Below the pieces are notes generated by a model that saw only the letters and a program-made list of their open reading frames with translations, searched no databases and was not told where the DNA came from. Position numbers and translations under genes: made by a program. DNA of 64,000 nucleotides from Dissulfurispira thermophila (GTDB lineage Bacteria > Nitrospirota > Thermodesulfovibrionia > Thermodesulfovibrionales > Dissulfurispiraceae), in contig NZ_AP022873.1 of NCBI RefSeq assembly GCF_014701235.1, positions 1,674,001 through 1,738,000 of the forward strand. Direction: 5' to 3'. Positions 1 through 10,722 of this stretch are shown piece after piece (position 1 is the stretch's first letter; each line of letters opens with the position of its first letter).

Positions 1-2273
1 CTGATGGTCGTGTAAAAATACTCGCACAGGGATTAAGCAAGGCAAAGGTGGTTAACTTCTCACAGCAGGAACCATTCTTTATGGCAAATATAGAGAAGAT
101 ATCAGAAGAAAAGCCTATAGAAATAACCCTTGAAACTGAAGCATTAATAAGAAATGTCAAAGAACAAATGGACAAGGCAGTATCACTTGGAAGAACCATT
201 CTGCCTGATGTAATGGTAGTCATAGAAAATATAGATGACCCGGGCAGGCTTGCTGATTTAATCGCATCAAATCTTGGACTAAAAACAGAACAGGCACAAG
301 AAATACTCGAGATGACAGACCCAATTGCAAGACTAAAAAAAATAAGCGAGATACTGACTCGAGAAATACAATTGCTAACCATACAGCAGAAGATTCAGAC
401 TGAGGCAAGAGGAGAGATTGACAAGACACAGAGGGAATACTTCCTGAGAGAGCAATTAAAGGCAATACAAAGAGAACTCGGCGATATAGATGAAAGAGGA
501 GAAGAAATCAGGGAGTTCAGGAAAAAAATAGAAGATGCAAAAATGCCTGAAAAAGTACAGAAAGAAGCAGAAAAACAGTTAAAGCGTCTTGAAAAGATGC
601 ATCCTGATAGTGCAGAGGCAGGAACAATAAGAACATATCTCGAATGGCTTACAGAACTGCCATGGTCTAAAAGCACAAAAGACCAGATTGATATAAAATT
701 AGCTGAAAAGGTTCTGAATGAAGACCATTATGACCTTGAAAAGGTCAAAGAAAGGATACTCGAATATCTCAGCGTCAGAAAACTCAAAGAAAAAATGAAG
801 GGGCCTATTTTGTGTTTTATTGGACCTCCTGGTGTGGGGAAGACATCTCTCGGGCGCTCAATAGCCCGATCACTCGGAAGGGAATTTGTAAGGATGTCAC
901 TCGGAGGTGTTAGAGACGAAGCAGAAATTAGAGGACACAGAAGAACATATGTAGGAGCACTCCCGGGAAGAATAATACAGGGGATAAAACAGGCAGGAAC
1001 AAATAATCCTGTATTTATGCTGGATGAAATAGATAAAATCGGAATGGATTTCAGAGGAGACCCTTCTTCTGCGCTTTTAGAGGTGCTTGACCCTGAACAG
1101 AATAATTCATTTATGGACCATTATTTATCTGTGCCATTTGACCTGTCGAATGTCATGTTTATAACAACAGGAAATCTTGCAGATACTATACCTGGACCAT
1201 TAAGAGATAGGATGGAGATACTTTATCTGTCTGGCTATACAGAGGAGGAGAAACTGGAGATTGCAAAAAAATATCTCATACCAAAACAACTCGACGAACA
1301 TGGTATAACTTCAAAGATATTGAAATTAAGCGACTCTGCTATCAAACAAATAATATCACACTACACGCGGGAGGCAGGGGTTAGAAATCTTGAACGTGAA
1401 ATAGCAAATCTCTGCAGAAAAGTAGCCAAACAGGTTGCAGAGGGTAAAGTAAGAAAGTTTAATATCACAGCAGATAATATCCAGAAATATCTTGGAGTTC
1501 CAAAATATCTTCCTGAAGAAGAGATGAAAAAAGATGAGGTTGGAGTCTCAACAGGCCTTGCATGGACAGAGTCAGGAGGAGATGTCATATATGTAGAAGC
1601 AACAACCATGAAAGGCAAAGGAAGTCTTACACTTACAGGGCAGCTTGGAGATGTCATGAAGGAGTCTGCACAGGCTGCATTGAGTTATGTAAGATCACGG
1701 GCAAAGCAACTGAACATAAGTGAAGACGCATTCTCAAAGGTTGACTTACATATACATGTCCCTGCGGGTGCAATACCAAAAGATGGGCCGTCAGCCGGAA
1801 TAACAATGGCAACCGCCATTGCATCAGCACTCACAGGAAAACCTGTGAGAAAAGATGTTGCTATGACAGGAGAAGTAACATTAAGAGGGAGGGTGCTTCC
1901 GATAGGGGGACTTAAGGAAAAAACATTAGCAGCAAAAAGGATGGGGATAAAAACTGTTATAATACCCCATAGAAACAAAAAGGATCTTGAAGACCTTCCA
2001 AAATATGTGAAGGAAGGAATGAATTTTATCCTTGTTGAAACAATGGATGATGTATTGGAAATAGCCCTAAGTAAAAACAAAAAGGTCACAGAAAAGAGAA
2101 AAACAGCAGTTGTTACAACAGGAGGTCCCCAAAAAATCGTAGAGGCAATAGCAGCCTCGCCTGCTAATAACAAAAGACTAATTAAAAAAACAGGGAAAAA
2201 ATCAGGCACAAAAAATGAAACTCCATCAAATAGGAGAATTAGGTCTTTTAAAAGAAATAAGAAAAAGGTTTAA
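1..2273 (+). CDS. lon: ATP-dependent protease Lon, 5' end outside the window
   Basis: Lon degrades misfolded and regulatory proteins in the cytoplasm. The frame is open from base 3 and reads [16 protein letters not shown], typical of the Lon N-terminal domain, so the GTG at 48 is internal and the true start lies upstream. Counting from base 48, the Walker A motif GPPGVGKT is near residues 259-266. The Ser-Lys dyad is Ser in PKDGPSAG (about 582) and the second Lys of GGLKEK (about 625). After the protease domain there is a Lys-rich tail of about 60 residues ([14 protein letters not shown]...FKRNKKKV), longer than in most Lon proteins. Its last 19 codons overlap thiL in another frame. Confidence 0.97.
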   Translation, partial: DGRVKILAQGLSKAKVVNFSQQEPFFMANIEKISEEKPIEITLETEALIRNVKEQMDKAVSLGRTILPDVMVVIENIDDPGRLADLIASNLGLKTEQAQEILEMTDPIARLKKISEILTREIQLLTIQQKIQTEARGEIDKTQREYFLREQLKAIQRELGDIDERGEEIREFRKKIEDAKMPEKVQKEAEKQLKRLEKMHPDSAEAGTIRTYLEWLTELPWSKSTKDQIDIKLAEKVLNEDHYDLEKVKERILEYLSVRKLKEKMKGPILCFIGPPGVGKTSLGRSIARSLGREFVRMSLGGVRDEAEIRGHRRTYVGALPGRIIQGIKQAGTNNPVFMLDEIDKIGMDFRGDPSSALLEVLDPEQNNSFMDHYLSVPFDLSNVMFITTGNLADTIPGPLRDRMEILYLSGYTEEEKLEIAKKYLIPKQLDEHGITSKILKLSDSAIKQIISHYTREAGVRNLEREIANLCRKVAKQVAEGKVRKFNITADNIQKYLGVPKYLPEEEMKKDEVGVSTGLAWTESGGDVIYVEATTMKGKGSLTLTGQLGDVMKESAQAALSYVRSRAKQLNISEDAFSKVDLHIHVPAGAIPKDGPSAGITMATAIASALTGKPVRKDVAMTGEVTLRGRVLPIGGLKEKTLAAKRMGIKTVIIPHRNKKDLEDLPKYVKEGMNFILVETMDDVLEIALSKNKKVTEKRKTAVVTTGGPQKIVEAIAASPANNKRLIKKTGKKSGTKNETPSNRRIRSFKRNKKKV

Positions 2274-3291
2274 GTCCACAGATAGCAGCATTATCATTGG
2301 TATTGGTGATGATGCTGCTGCCATAACCCCTCAAAAAGAAAAGATCCTTGTCACAACAGATATGATGAATGAGGGAATCCATTTTGATCTGGGTTTTACC
2401 TCATCCTTTCATCTTGGTTTCAAACTGGTATCTGCTAATGCAAGTGATATATTTGCAATGGGAGGAAGACCAAGGTATCTGGTTCTGAATATTGCAATGA
2501 AAAAAGATACAGAGGAAGAATTTTTCTGGGACATGTATAAAGGCATCTTCGATGCAATGAATATTTATAGGGTAAGTTTAATTGGAGGAGACCTGTGCTC
2601 TTCCAAAAATGATATGGTTCTCTCTGCAACGGTAATTGGCACAGGCAATAAAATTATTACAAGATGTGGAGCATGTGTTGGAGATAAGATTTATGTAACA
2701 GGAACAATAGGCGATTCTGCATGTGGACTGGAAATACTGAAAAGGCTCACATACGAATCAAAGGAGATAATCAAAAATCTGGAATTTTGGAGTAATAATC
2801 ATAAAAATATTGGTGTATTGGAGTATTGGAATAATGAGTCAAAAAATACAATCGATTGGAACATTGCAAAACCTTTAATAAAAAGGCATCTCATGCCTAT
2901 AGCAAGAGATTCTCTTGATATTTCAAATTATGCCACTTCGATGATAGACATAAGCGATGGGTTATTTATTGACCTCTTAAGACTTTGTGATGAAAGCAAT
3001 GTAGGAGCAAAGATTTATCTTGATAAAATACCTCTATCAGATGAAATGAAAAAATTTGCAGAGATTATGGGACTGGATCCGATACACCTTGCAGCATCAG
3101 GAGGTGAAGACTATGAGCTTTTATTCACAGCACCACCTGAAATTAAATTCAAAATCCGAAACCTGAAATCCAAAATTTTAAAGACAACTTGCATAGGTGA
3201 AATCATAGAAAAAGACAGGGTTGTTATAGACAAATCAGGTAAAGAATCTGCCTTAAAGGCAGAGGGATACAGACACTTTGAAACAGGTTAA
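2215..3291 (+). CDS. thiL: Thiamine-monophosphate kinase ThiL
   Basis: ThiL phosphorylates thiamine monophosphate to the active diphosphate. The start [15 protein letters not shown] matches the usual family N-terminus, so the 58-bp overlap with the end of lon looks real. Visible motifs are GIGDDAA, the metal-binding [19 protein letters not shown], and the C-terminal MIDISDGL and [11 protein letters not shown]. Around residues 180-220 there is an extra low-complexity stretch ([24 protein letters not shown]) just before the conserved IKRHLMP segment. It is encoded by a quasi-repetitive GGAGTA/TGGAAT run and resembles small-repeat insertions in other genes here. thiD lies in the same window but not in the same operon. 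Confidence 0.95.
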   Translation: MKLHQIGELGLLKEIRKRFKSTDSSIIIGIGDDAAAITPQKEKILVTTDMMNEGIHFDLGFTSSFHLGFKLVSANASDIFAMGGRPRYLVLNIAMKKDTEEEFFWDMYKGIFDAMNIYRVSLIGGDLCSSKNDMVLSATVIGTGNKIITRCGACVGDKIYVTGTIGDSACGLEILKRLTYESKEIIKNLEFWSNNHKNIGVLEYWNNESKNTIDWNIAKPLIKRHLMPIARDSLDISNYATSMIDISDGLFIDLLRLCDESNVGAKIYLDKIPLSDEMKKFAEIMGLDPIHLAASGGEDYELLFTAPPEIKFKIRNLKSKILKTTCIGEIIEKDRVVIDKSGKESALKAEGYRHFETG

Positions 3292-3325
3292 AGCTAAATA
3301 GAGAACAAAACGGGGTATTAATACT

Positions 3326-3769
3326 TTGTCGATTCGAGATAAATTGGCAGCGATTTTCAGTATTAAGGATTCACCAAAAAAGATAGCAATATCCTTTGCA
3401 GTTGGGGTCTTTATCGGTATGTCGCCGATATTAGGACTGCATACAGCACTGGGTATTGCAGCAGCATGGATTTTTAGGCTTAATAAATTTGTGACCATTA
3501 TCGGCGTTTATGTGACTAATCCATGGACTATCGTGCCAATATACACATTTGCAACATGGTTTGGTGCAAAACTACTGGGAATAAAAAAAATAATACCCGC
3601 TATTGACTGGAATAATATAAGCTTCAGCTACATCTTAAATGAAATGGGGCATCTTTTATTGCCATTTGTCTTTGGAAGCACCTTACTCGGTCTTTTATCT
3701 GCAATAGCAGGCTATATAATAATCTATCAGGCAGTAATAAGAAGTAAACAGGAGCAAAAAGTTGACTAA
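3326..3769 (+). CDS. DUF2062 family inner-membrane protein
   Basis: This 147-residue protein carries the DUF2062 pattern: a basic start (MSIRDKLAAIF), a Gly-rich hydrophobic stretch FAVGVFIGMSPILGLHTALG, then TNPWTIVPIY and two further hydrophobic segments, so about three membrane spans. The start is TTG. It overlaps rimO by 8 bp and is probably co-transcribed with it and with thiL. The molecular function of DUF2062 is not established; some relatives are fused to glycosyltransferases. Confidence 0.85.
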   Translation: MSIRDKLAAIFSIKDSPKKIAISFAVGVFIGMSPILGLHTALGIAAAWIFRLNKFVTIIGVYVTNPWTIVPIYTFATWFGAKLLGIKKIIPAIDWNNISFSYILNEMGHLLLPFVFGSTLLGLLSAIAGYIIIYQAVIRSKQEQKVD

Positions 3770-5123
3770 AATTAACATCACAACCCTCGGCTGTCCGAAA
3801 AATATTGTTGATTCAGGACATCTGGCAAGAAGATTTGCATCAGAAAGATTTCTTTATGTGGATAATCCAAACAATGCTGACATTATCCTCATAAATACAT
3901 GCGGATTTATAAGAGATGCAAAGGAAGAATCCATAGAAGAGATACTAAAGCTTTCGAAGTTCAAAACCCAAAGTTCAAAAAGACTTATTGTCTTTGGGTG
4001 TCTTGCTAAGAGATACAAAGATGAACTCGTAAAAGAAATTCCGGAAATAGATGCGATCTTCGGGGTTGGAGAAGATAGCAGCATAATCGAATACTGTAAA
4101 GGTTTGGCAAGAGGCGAAAGACAAAATACAAAAGACAAAAAACAAAGTGCCTTTAGCCATGATCCTTTAACCATTAGCCATCCTCTATCTTATCGCCCAT
4201 CATCTATCGCCTCGTCTTATGCCTATCTCAAAATCGCTGAGGGATGTGATAAAAAATGTACATTCTGTGTTATACCATCCATCAGAGGAAGATTCAGAAG
4301 CATTCAGCCTGAAAAAATATTGAAAGAAGCAAGGGAACATATCAAGAACGGCATCAGAGAGTTGATAATTGTTGCTCAGGATATTACAAAATACGGAAAG
4401 GAATTTGAAAACTACAACCTTGTTTCTCTTCTTAAGGACATTGCTTCAATAAAAGGTGATTTCCGCATCAGACTCCTGTATCTTTATCCAACAGAGATAA
4501 CCGACGAATTACTGGAGCTTATAGCAAAAGAAGAAAAAATACAGAAATACCTCGATATACCACTTCAACATTCAGAAGATAAAATACTTCGAGCAATGGG
4601 TAGGAGAGGGACAAGAAGAGAGTACATAAAACTCATAAGAAATATCAGGCGCACAATCCCAGGGGTTGCCCTCAGAACCACATTCATACTGGGCTTTCCT
4701 GGCGAGACAGAAGAAGATTTTTACGGACTTGCTGATTTTATTGAAGAGATAAGATTCGATAGACTTGGGGTATTTAAATACTCAAGGGAAGAGGGGACAG
4801 TTGCTTCAAAATTAAAAGGACAAGTGCCAGAGAAGCTTAAAAATAGAAGGCTTGATGAAATAATGAGGAGGCAATCGCTTATATCTCTCGAAAAAAATAA
4901 AGAGCTTATAGGTAAAAGGTACGAGGCTATTATAGATGAAATAGATGACAATTTCGCTATTGCAAGGCTCTATTCTCATGCCCCTGAAATAGATGGGGTC
5001 GTGATCATAGAGAAGATAAAAGATAGAAGTCAGAAGTCAGAAATACGGATTGGAGACCTTGTGACTGTCGAGATCGTAGATGCCTTTGACTATGACTTGA
5101 AAGCTATCCTGACTCCTGAATAA
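3762..5123 (+). CDS. rimO: Ribosomal protein S12 methylthiotransferase RimO
   Basis: RimO is a radical-SAM enzyme that adds a methylthio group to an aspartate of ribosomal protein S12. The N-terminal MTTase domain begins TTLGCPKNIVDSGHL and holds its three cluster cysteines in GCPKN, NTCGFI and FGCLAKRY. The radical-SAM motif is CDKKCTFC, and a TRAM domain follows at the C-terminus. Between the first domain and the radical-SAM motif lies an unusual low-complexity linker, about residues 115-150 (QNTKDKKQSAFSHDPLTIS...), encoded by imperfect repeats. The start is TTG, 8 bp inside the upstream gene. The close paralogue MiaB is less likely given the GCPKN motif. Confidence 0.93.
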   Translation: MTKINITTLGCPKNIVDSGHLARRFASERFLYVDNPNNADIILINTCGFIRDAKEESIEEILKLSKFKTQSSKRLIVFGCLAKRYKDELVKEIPEIDAIFGVGEDSSIIEYCKGLARGERQNTKDKKQSAFSHDPLTISHPLSYRPSSIASSYAYLKIAEGCDKKCTFCVIPSIRGRFRSIQPEKILKEAREHIKNGIRELIIVAQDITKYGKEFENYNLVSLLKDIASIKGDFRIRLLYLYPTEITDELLELIAKEEKIQKYLDIPLQHSEDKILRAMGRRGTRREYIKLIRNIRRTIPGVALRTTFILGFPGETEEDFYGLADFIEEIRFDRLGVFKYSREEGTVASKLKGQVPEKLKNRRLDEIMRRQSLISLEKNKELIGKRYEAIIDEIDDNFAIARLYSHAPEIDGVVIIEKIKDRSQKSEIRIGDLVTVEIVDAFDYDLKAILTPE

Positions 5124-5129
5124 TTCGTT

Positions 5130-6395
5130 TTGTCTTATGATATAATTAAAAGCACCATGTTATACGATACAGGCGACAAATCTAAAATCGGCAGTATTCT
5201 TTTACAAAAGGATACTAGATTAACTGAAAAACTACAAAGAATCGTCGGCATCATTGCAGAACTTCTAAATGTTAAAAGATGCTCCATAATGATAGTCAAT
5301 CCTGATGACCTTACAATAGAAGTAAAGGCAGCCACAAATCCTGAGATAATTGGTTTTAAGAGAAAACTAAGTGATGTCTCAATTGCAACACGGACACTGA
5401 TAGACGAAAAGCCATTCTATGCAGATACAAAAAGGAGGACATTTTTCAAACCTCTTGAATCCTCTCGATATTATTCCGAAGATTCTCTCTCTATCCCCAT
5501 CAAATACTTCGATAAAAAACTTGGCGTTATAAACCTCACAGATTCAGAAGAAGGAAAGCCATTTACAGTAGAACAAGAGGTTATAGCAGCAGACATAGCC
5601 CAGCACCTGGCACCTTATATCTATGCAGAGCAGATGAAAGATGCACTCGAAAAAAAGGCAAAAAAACTCGAGGAAGCAAATAAACGGCTTTTGGAACTTG
5701 ATGAACTAAAAACAAATCTCACAAGCTTTATTGTGCATGACCTCAAAGGACCTATTACCACGGTTATGGCAAATCTGGATATGCTAAGTTATGAATCTCT
5801 TACTCCCGAGCAGTTTGAGTATGTTAATCTTGCTATGGAGGATATTCATAAAATGCAGAATATGGTAATGAATATCCTTGATGTGTTAAAAATAGAAGAA
5901 GGTAAGATAACAATATATAGAGAAGAAACAGATATTTACGCTCTGGCAAAACGGGAAATATCATCTCTAAAAAATATCCTGTCACGCAGAAATATTGAAC
6001 TCACACTCAAAGGGGATTCTCATATTTGCTATATAGATGAAAATCTCATAGGCAGGGTAATAACAAATCTTCTGAGAAATGCAATAGAGTATTCCCCTGA
6101 TGGCGGAAAGATCACGCTGAACATTCAATACAATGAAAATAAAAAAGAGACATTGGTTAGTGTGGTAGATCAAGGCAAAGGAGTCCCTGATGATATTAAA
6201 TTAAAAATATTCGATAAATTCTTTCAAGCAAAAGGAGAAACTCTTCAGAGAAAAACAAGTACAGGGCTTGGATTAACATTCTGCAAGCTTGTTATTGATG
6301 CACATGGTGGCAGAATCTGGGTAGAAGATGTCGAAGGTGGAGGTGCAAAATTTATTTTTACACTGCCTGACATTGTGATAAAGGAGATTGGCTGA
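5130..6395 (+). CDS. Soluble GAF-domain sensor histidine kinase
   Basis: A 421-residue kinase with no membrane segment. A GAF sensor domain spans about residues 30-165, a short coiled coil 170-198, and a HisKA domain follows with the H-box IVHDLKGPI (His about 203). The HATPase domain shows the N-box NLLRNAIEYSPDGG, DQGKGVPDD and GLGLTFCKL. The TTG at 5130 gives the longest frame; the ATG at 5157 is an equally plausible start. The stop shares one base with the start of the next gene, a response regulator, so the two form a translationally coupled cytoplasmic two-component pair. The signal is unknown. Confidence 0.9.
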   Translation: MSYDIIKSTMLYDTGDKSKIGSILLQKDTRLTEKLQRIVGIIAELLNVKRCSIMIVNPDDLTIEVKAATNPEIIGFKRKLSDVSIATRTLIDEKPFYADTKRRTFFKPLESSRYYSEDSLSIPIKYFDKKLGVINLTDSEEGKPFTVEQEVIAADIAQHLAPYIYAEQMKDALEKKAKKLEEANKRLLELDELKTNLTSFIVHDLKGPITTVMANLDMLSYESLTPEQFEYVNLAMEDIHKMQNMVMNILDVLKIEEGKITIYREETDIYALAKREISSLKNILSRRNIELTLKGDSHICYIDENLIGRVITNLLRNAIEYSPDGGKITLNIQYNENKKETLVSVVDQGKGVPDDIKLKIFDKFFQAKGETLQRKTSTGLGLTFCKLVIDAHGGRIWVEDVEGGGAKFIFTLPDIVIKEIG

Positions 6396-7576
6396 TGGCT
6401 ATTCCTATAGAATACTTGAACATAAATTGTCTTGTTGTAGATGACGAGGCATCAATGCGCAAGACAATAAGCAATATGCTGACAAGAATGGGTTTTAAAA
6501 GCATTATAACTGCAGTCGATGGAAAAGATGCCCTGACAATTATCCAGACATCGAAGATAGACCTAGTTATCTGCGACATTAATATGCCAGAGATGACAGG
6601 ACTCGAATTATTTAAAACAGTAAGGGAAAATAAAAAATATAATGACATAATTTTTATATTCGTTACAGCAGAGATAAAAAGGCATACAGTGGCAAGGGCA
6701 GCAGAAGAAGGGGGAGCTGGTTATATTATAAAGCCATTTGTCATGGCAACACTCGAAGATAAAATAGCAGGGGTATTGAACAAAAAATTCAAACCATCTT
6801 CAATTGAGATGCACCTGAAAAGCTTCGAGCAATATCTGGAAAGTAGAGAAATGCTTTCAGCAGAAAATGAACTCAAAAGGGCGCTCGAAATAGCACCTGA
6901 ATCACCAACGATTATCTATAGCTTTGGCAGATTTCATCTCATCAAAGGAGAGCCTGACAAGGCAATCGAATACTTCAAAGAGGCAATCGCAAAAAAACCC
7001 CTGTTTGTAAAGGCATACGATGCCATTGGAAAGATATATGAAGATATGGGCGATATACAGTCTGCAATCAAATATTACGAGGCAGCCCATGAGATAAGTT
7101 CTTCAAATACTGATAGGCTAATTACATTAAGCAAGCTTTACAGTAAAGCAGGAGAAATAAATAAAGCAGAGAGCATATTAAAAGATGCTGTATCAGATAT
7201 CAGACAAGATGTTTCAACATCAGGACATTTAATGGGAGAGATGTACCTTTCAAAAAACGAAAACGAAAAGGCACTCGAGATACTCATCAAGGCATACAAA
7301 AAGAATCCACTTGATACTTCCATAATGCAGAGCCTTGCAGAGGCATATAGAAAAGTGGGGCAGCCAGAAAAAGCAATAGAGATATATAAAGAAATACTAA
7401 AAATAAACAACAGCAATGCATTTGTATATTACAACATGGGCAAGACCTTCATTGAGATGGGCATTAAGGACAAGGCAATTGATGCAATTAAAAAGGCATG
7501 GGAACTAAATCCATTCTCAAAAGAGATAACAGCAGATCTAAAGGCACTTGCTGAAAGGGATAAGTTTGATATTTAA
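6395..7576 (+). CDS. Response regulator with C-terminal TPR repeats
   Basis: The receiver domain (residues 1-125) has the acidic pair VDDE, the phospho-acceptor Asp about 61 in ICDINMPEMTG, the conserved Thr in VTA and Lys in IIKPF. From about residue 140 to the end there are several TPR units (for example YSFGRFHLIKGEPDKAIEYFKEAI and YYNMGKTFIEMGIKDKAIDAIKKA). There is no DNA-binding or enzymatic output domain, so it probably acts through protein-protein contact. It starts one base inside the stop of the kinase gene and overlaps uppP by 29 bp, if uppP uses its first TTG. Confidence 0.9.
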   Translation: MAIPIEYLNINCLVVDDEASMRKTISNMLTRMGFKSIITAVDGKDALTIIQTSKIDLVICDINMPEMTGLELFKTVRENKKYNDIIFIFVTAEIKRHTVARAAEEGGAGYIIKPFVMATLEDKIAGVLNKKFKPSSIEMHLKSFEQYLESREMLSAENELKRALEIAPESPTIIYSFGRFHLIKGEPDKAIEYFKEAIAKKPLFVKAYDAIGKIYEDMGDIQSAIKYYEAAHEISSSNTDRLITLSKLYSKAGEINKAESILKDAVSDIRQDVSTSGHLMGEMYLSKNENEKALEILIKAYKKNPLDTSIMQSLAEAYRKVGQPEKAIEIYKEILKINNSNAFVYYNMGKTFIEMGIKDKAIDAIKKAWELNPFSKEITADLKALAERDKFDI

Positions 7577-8351
7577 GTCAATAATACTCGGCATTGTAGA
7601 AGGTGTTACAGAATTTCTACCTGTATCATCGACAGGACATCTTATCCTTGCTGGAGATATACTCAGTTTTACAGGTGATAATGCAAAAACATTTGAGATA
7701 TTCATCCAACTTGGTGCAATACTATCTGTTATATGGATGTATCGTGAGCGGATTTTTTCATCCATAAAGGAAATTGGCTCAGAAAAAAAATCAAATAAAT
7801 TTTTATTAAATATTTTCACTGCATTTTTACCTGCTGCATTTATTGGTCTGTTGACACATTCGTATATAAAACGATACTTATTCAACCCTTTGACTGTTTC
7901 CTTTGCCTTAATAGTAGGGGGTATCGCCATACTCGCTGTAGAAAAATTTGTCAAAAAACCTGTTGTATTTGATATTAATGCTCTCTCTCTAAAACATGCA
8001 TTTGGCATTGGCATGGCACAGGCATTAGCTCTTTTTCCCGGGGTCTCAAGAGCAGGTGCAACAATAATGGGTGCTATGTGTCTCGGTCTTGAACGAAAAA
8101 CAGCTACTGAATTTTCATTTTTTTTAGCAATACCAACCATGTTTGCTGCAACATCATATGATTTATTGAAAAACATTCATAATCTGAATTTATCTGATAT
8201 GCCTATTTTTGCAGTTGGATTTATTGTTTCTTTTTTATCTGCAATAATTGTCATAAAGGCATTTTTAGGATTTATTGCGAGACATACATTCAATTCTTTT
8301 GCAGTATATCGCATTGTCTTTGGCTTGATTATACTTTTCTACTATCTGTGA
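7548..8351 (+). CDS. uppP: Undecaprenyl-diphosphatase UppP/BacA
   Basis: UppP recycles the undecaprenyl lipid carrier for peptidoglycan synthesis and is a polytopic membrane enzyme. The two signature regions are present: EGVTEFLPVSSTGHLIL near the N-terminus and PGVSRAGATIMGAMCLGLERK around residue 165. There are about seven or eight hydrophobic segments, and 267 residues is the normal family length. The TTG at 7548 lies inside the response regulator gene; another TTG at 7563 is possible. Confidence 0.95.
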   Translation: MLKGISLIFKSIILGIVEGVTEFLPVSSTGHLILAGDILSFTGDNAKTFEIFIQLGAILSVIWMYRERIFSSIKEIGSEKKSNKFLLNIFTAFLPAAFIGLLTHSYIKRYLFNPLTVSFALIVGGIAILAVEKFVKKPVVFDINALSLKHAFGIGMAQALALFPGVSRAGATIMGAMCLGLERKTATEFSFFLAIPTMFAATSYDLLKNIHNLNLSDMPIFAVGFIVSFLSAIIVIKAFLGFIARHTFNSFAVYRIVFGLIILFYYL

Positions 8352-8437
8352 AAAAGAACAAGTTGAGGTTAAGATTAAATAGAGTCGAGAGCTTGATGCT
8401 CGACGCACGATGAATTACGCTTGACGCTTTTGGAGAG

Positions 8438-10498
8438 ATGCAAAAAGAGACTAACAAAAACAGACGGCTGCAAGAGATAGTAGGTGTTATTGCACTGCTT
8501 GGAGGTCTATACCTTGCTCTGTCACTTTTTACCTATCACAAATGGGACAGATCACTTCTTACATTTTCGATTACACCACCAAAAAATTATGGCGGCATTG
8601 TTGGGGCATATATCTCTGACATTATATTTTCTACTATAGGATTTTCAGGATTTTCAATACCTTTGTTTCTAATAATTTACGGAATTAAAAATATTATGGG
8701 AAAAGAAAAAAATAGAATCCATCTGCTTGGCGCACTTCTATTTTTACCATCTTTGTCAATGCTTTTACACCTTCTTGCTAAAACCATGGCATTAAAAATC
8801 GAACCACTAGGTGGATTCATAGGACTATTTTTATCAGATACCTTTGAAGGCCTACTTTCAAGCATCGGCGCATATATACTAAGTATTGCCATTATTATTG
8901 TCTCTATAATACTCATGAGTCCTATATCTATATTTTCATATTTTATTGATAAGAAAAAAGAAAAGATAGATAAAGAAAAATTAGAAGATGCAAATGATCA
9001 CAATTCAGGCATTATCATCAGTGAATCCTTGCACATCAGTGCACCATCTGTTAAAACACCCGTAGCACACAAACATTTGAAAGAAAAGCCTCTGCGCGAG
9101 ACCATAGGAAATTATAATATTCCACCTATTGACCTTTTAAAAAGTGCAGAAGGCATGTCAGGTCCAACAAAAGAAGAACTCAATATAGCAGCATCAGGAC
9201 TTGAAAAAAAACTCTCTGACTTTGGAGTCAATGGAAAAATAAGGCAGGCACATCCGGGTCCTGTAGTAACAATGTATGAATTTGAACCTGCTGCAGGGGT
9301 AAAGATAAATAGAATAGTATCTCTATCTGATGACCTTGCCCTTGCACTAAAAGCACCAAGTATAAGGATATATCCAATAGCAGGCAAAGCGACCATAGGA
9401 ATAGAGGTTCCAAACAATGAACGGGCTACTGTTTCTCTGAAAGAAATAATCTCATCTGAAATATTCCAGAGGAGTCATTCCCTTTTAACACTTGCACTTG
9501 GAAAAGATATATTTGGCAATCCAGTGGTTACAGACCTCGCAAGGATGCCGCATCTATTAGTAGCAGGTGCAACAGGTTCGGGTAAAAGTGTTTCTATAAA
9601 TGCAATGATAATAAGTCTGCTTTATAAGGCTACACCTGATGAAGTAAAAATGTTAATGATTGACCCCAAACTCCTTGAACTATCAGTATATAATGATATA
9701 CCTCATCTCATTGCACCAGTGATAACAGGTCCAAAAGAGGCATCTGATGCACTAAAAAAAATGGTATTTGAAATGGAAAGAAGATACAAACTTCTTGCAG
9801 AAAAAGGCGCTCGAAATATAGAAAACTATAATAAACAGGCATCTCAATCAGAAAGACTTCCATATATCGTAGTATTTATAGATGAACTCGCAGACCTTAT
9901 GTTCACTGCACCGAATGATGTAGAAAATGCTATTGCAAGACTTGCACAGATGGCAAGGGCATCAGGAATTCATCTTATTCTCGCAACCCAGAGGCCATCT
10001 GTTGATGTTATAACAGGTCTCATAAAAGCAAACTTCCCGGCAAGAATATCTTTTCAGGTAACATCAAAGATCGACTCAAGAACAATACTTGATGCACAGG
10101 GTGCTGAGCAGCTTCTTGGAATGGGCGATATGCTTTTTATGGTGCCTGGAGTTAAAATCATTAGAATTCACGGGGCATATATAAGTGATACAGAAGTTAA
10201 ATCTGTAACAGAATTTATAAAGGCACAGGGGGCACCTGACTACTCAGCCTTTGAGAATATTGTTGTAGCAGATGAAAAAGAAAAAGGCATAGATATATCA
10301 GGAGACAGAGACGAGATGTATCAAAGAGTAATAGAATTTGCAGAATCTGTAGGTGAAGTCTCAATATCCTCTATCCAGAGGAGATTTAAAATCGGCTATA
10401 ATAGGGCAGCAAGGATGATGGAACTCCTTGAGGAAGATGGTCTTGTGGGGCCACCAAAGGGTGCGGGAAAACCAAGGGATTTCTTAAGGAAAAGGTAG
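8438..10498 (+). CDS. ftsK: DNA translocase FtsK
   Basis: FtsK pumps chromosome termini through the closing septum. The N-terminus has four hydrophobic segments within residues 15-165, followed by a short linker; at 686 residues it is the compact SpoIIIE-like form. The motor has Walker A GATGSGKSVS (about residue 376), Walker B IVVFIDELADL, and the ILATQRPSVDVITGLIKANFPARI block. The C-terminal gamma winged helix (about 620-686) is present. The 86 bp upstream hold a short quasi-palindromic word run (GCTTGATGCTCGACGC...) of the dispersed type seen elsewhere here. Confidence 0.96.
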   Translation: MQKETNKNRRLQEIVGVIALLGGLYLALSLFTYHKWDRSLLTFSITPPKNYGGIVGAYISDIIFSTIGFSGFSIPLFLIIYGIKNIMGKEKNRIHLLGALLFLPSLSMLLHLLAKTMALKIEPLGGFIGLFLSDTFEGLLSSIGAYILSIAIIIVSIILMSPISIFSYFIDKKKEKIDKEKLEDANDHNSGIIISESLHISAPSVKTPVAHKHLKEKPLRETIGNYNIPPIDLLKSAEGMSGPTKEELNIAASGLEKKLSDFGVNGKIRQAHPGPVVTMYEFEPAAGVKINRIVSLSDDLALALKAPSIRIYPIAGKATIGIEVPNNERATVSLKEIISSEIFQRSHSLLTLALGKDIFGNPVVTDLARMPHLLVAGATGSGKSVSINAMIISLLYKATPDEVKMLMIDPKLLELSVYNDIPHLIAPVITGPKEASDALKKMVFEMERRYKLLAEKGARNIENYNKQASQSERLPYIVVFIDELADLMFTAPNDVENAIARLAQMARASGIHLILATQRPSVDVITGLIKANFPARISFQVTSKIDSRTILDAQGAEQLLGMGDMLFMVPGVKIIRIHGAYISDTEVKSVTEFIKAQGAPDYSAFENIVVADEKEKGIDISGDRDEMYQRVIEFAESVGEVSISSIQRRFKIGYNRAARMMELLEEDGLVGPPKGAGKPRDFLRKR

Positions 10499-10512
10499 AT
10501 TTAACATAAGTT

Positions 10513-10709
10513 AAGCAATTTTATGAGTCAGGCACTGCTCAAAGACTTTAAAAAGTGTTGATTTCAGTGTATATGAAAGATTACAAATACATCACTCAAC
10601 AAGTAACCACCGACGCTGATGACGGATACAAGATAAATGTATTTACAAGTGCGTGGTTTAAAGTCTTTTCGCAGCGCCTGACTCATATTTCTATAATTAG
10701 AATTGCTCA
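10513..10709. repeat. MITE-like element with long inverted arms
   Basis: The arms at 10523-10552 and 10657-10686 are inverted copies that match at 27 of 30 positions (ATGAGTCAGGC...AGACTTTAAA). Outside them, AGCAATT and AATTGCT extend the symmetry. The roughly 105-bp centre also has internal complementarity (GTTGATTTCAGTGTAT against ATACATCACTCAAC). It sits between ftsK and lolA with no convincing gene inside, so it could be a miniature mobile element or a structured RNA or terminator. Confidence 0.6.
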
Positions 10710-10722
10710 ATTTGGATTGAAG

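Noticed and set aside
1685-2209. Long minus-strand frame opposite lon
   Set aside because: Antisense shadow of a well-conserved coding region; no family pattern.
10555-10722. Long LolA N-terminus from 10555
   Set aside because: It runs through the inverted-repeat element and lacks LolA similarity; the ATG at 10723 gives a normal signal peptide.
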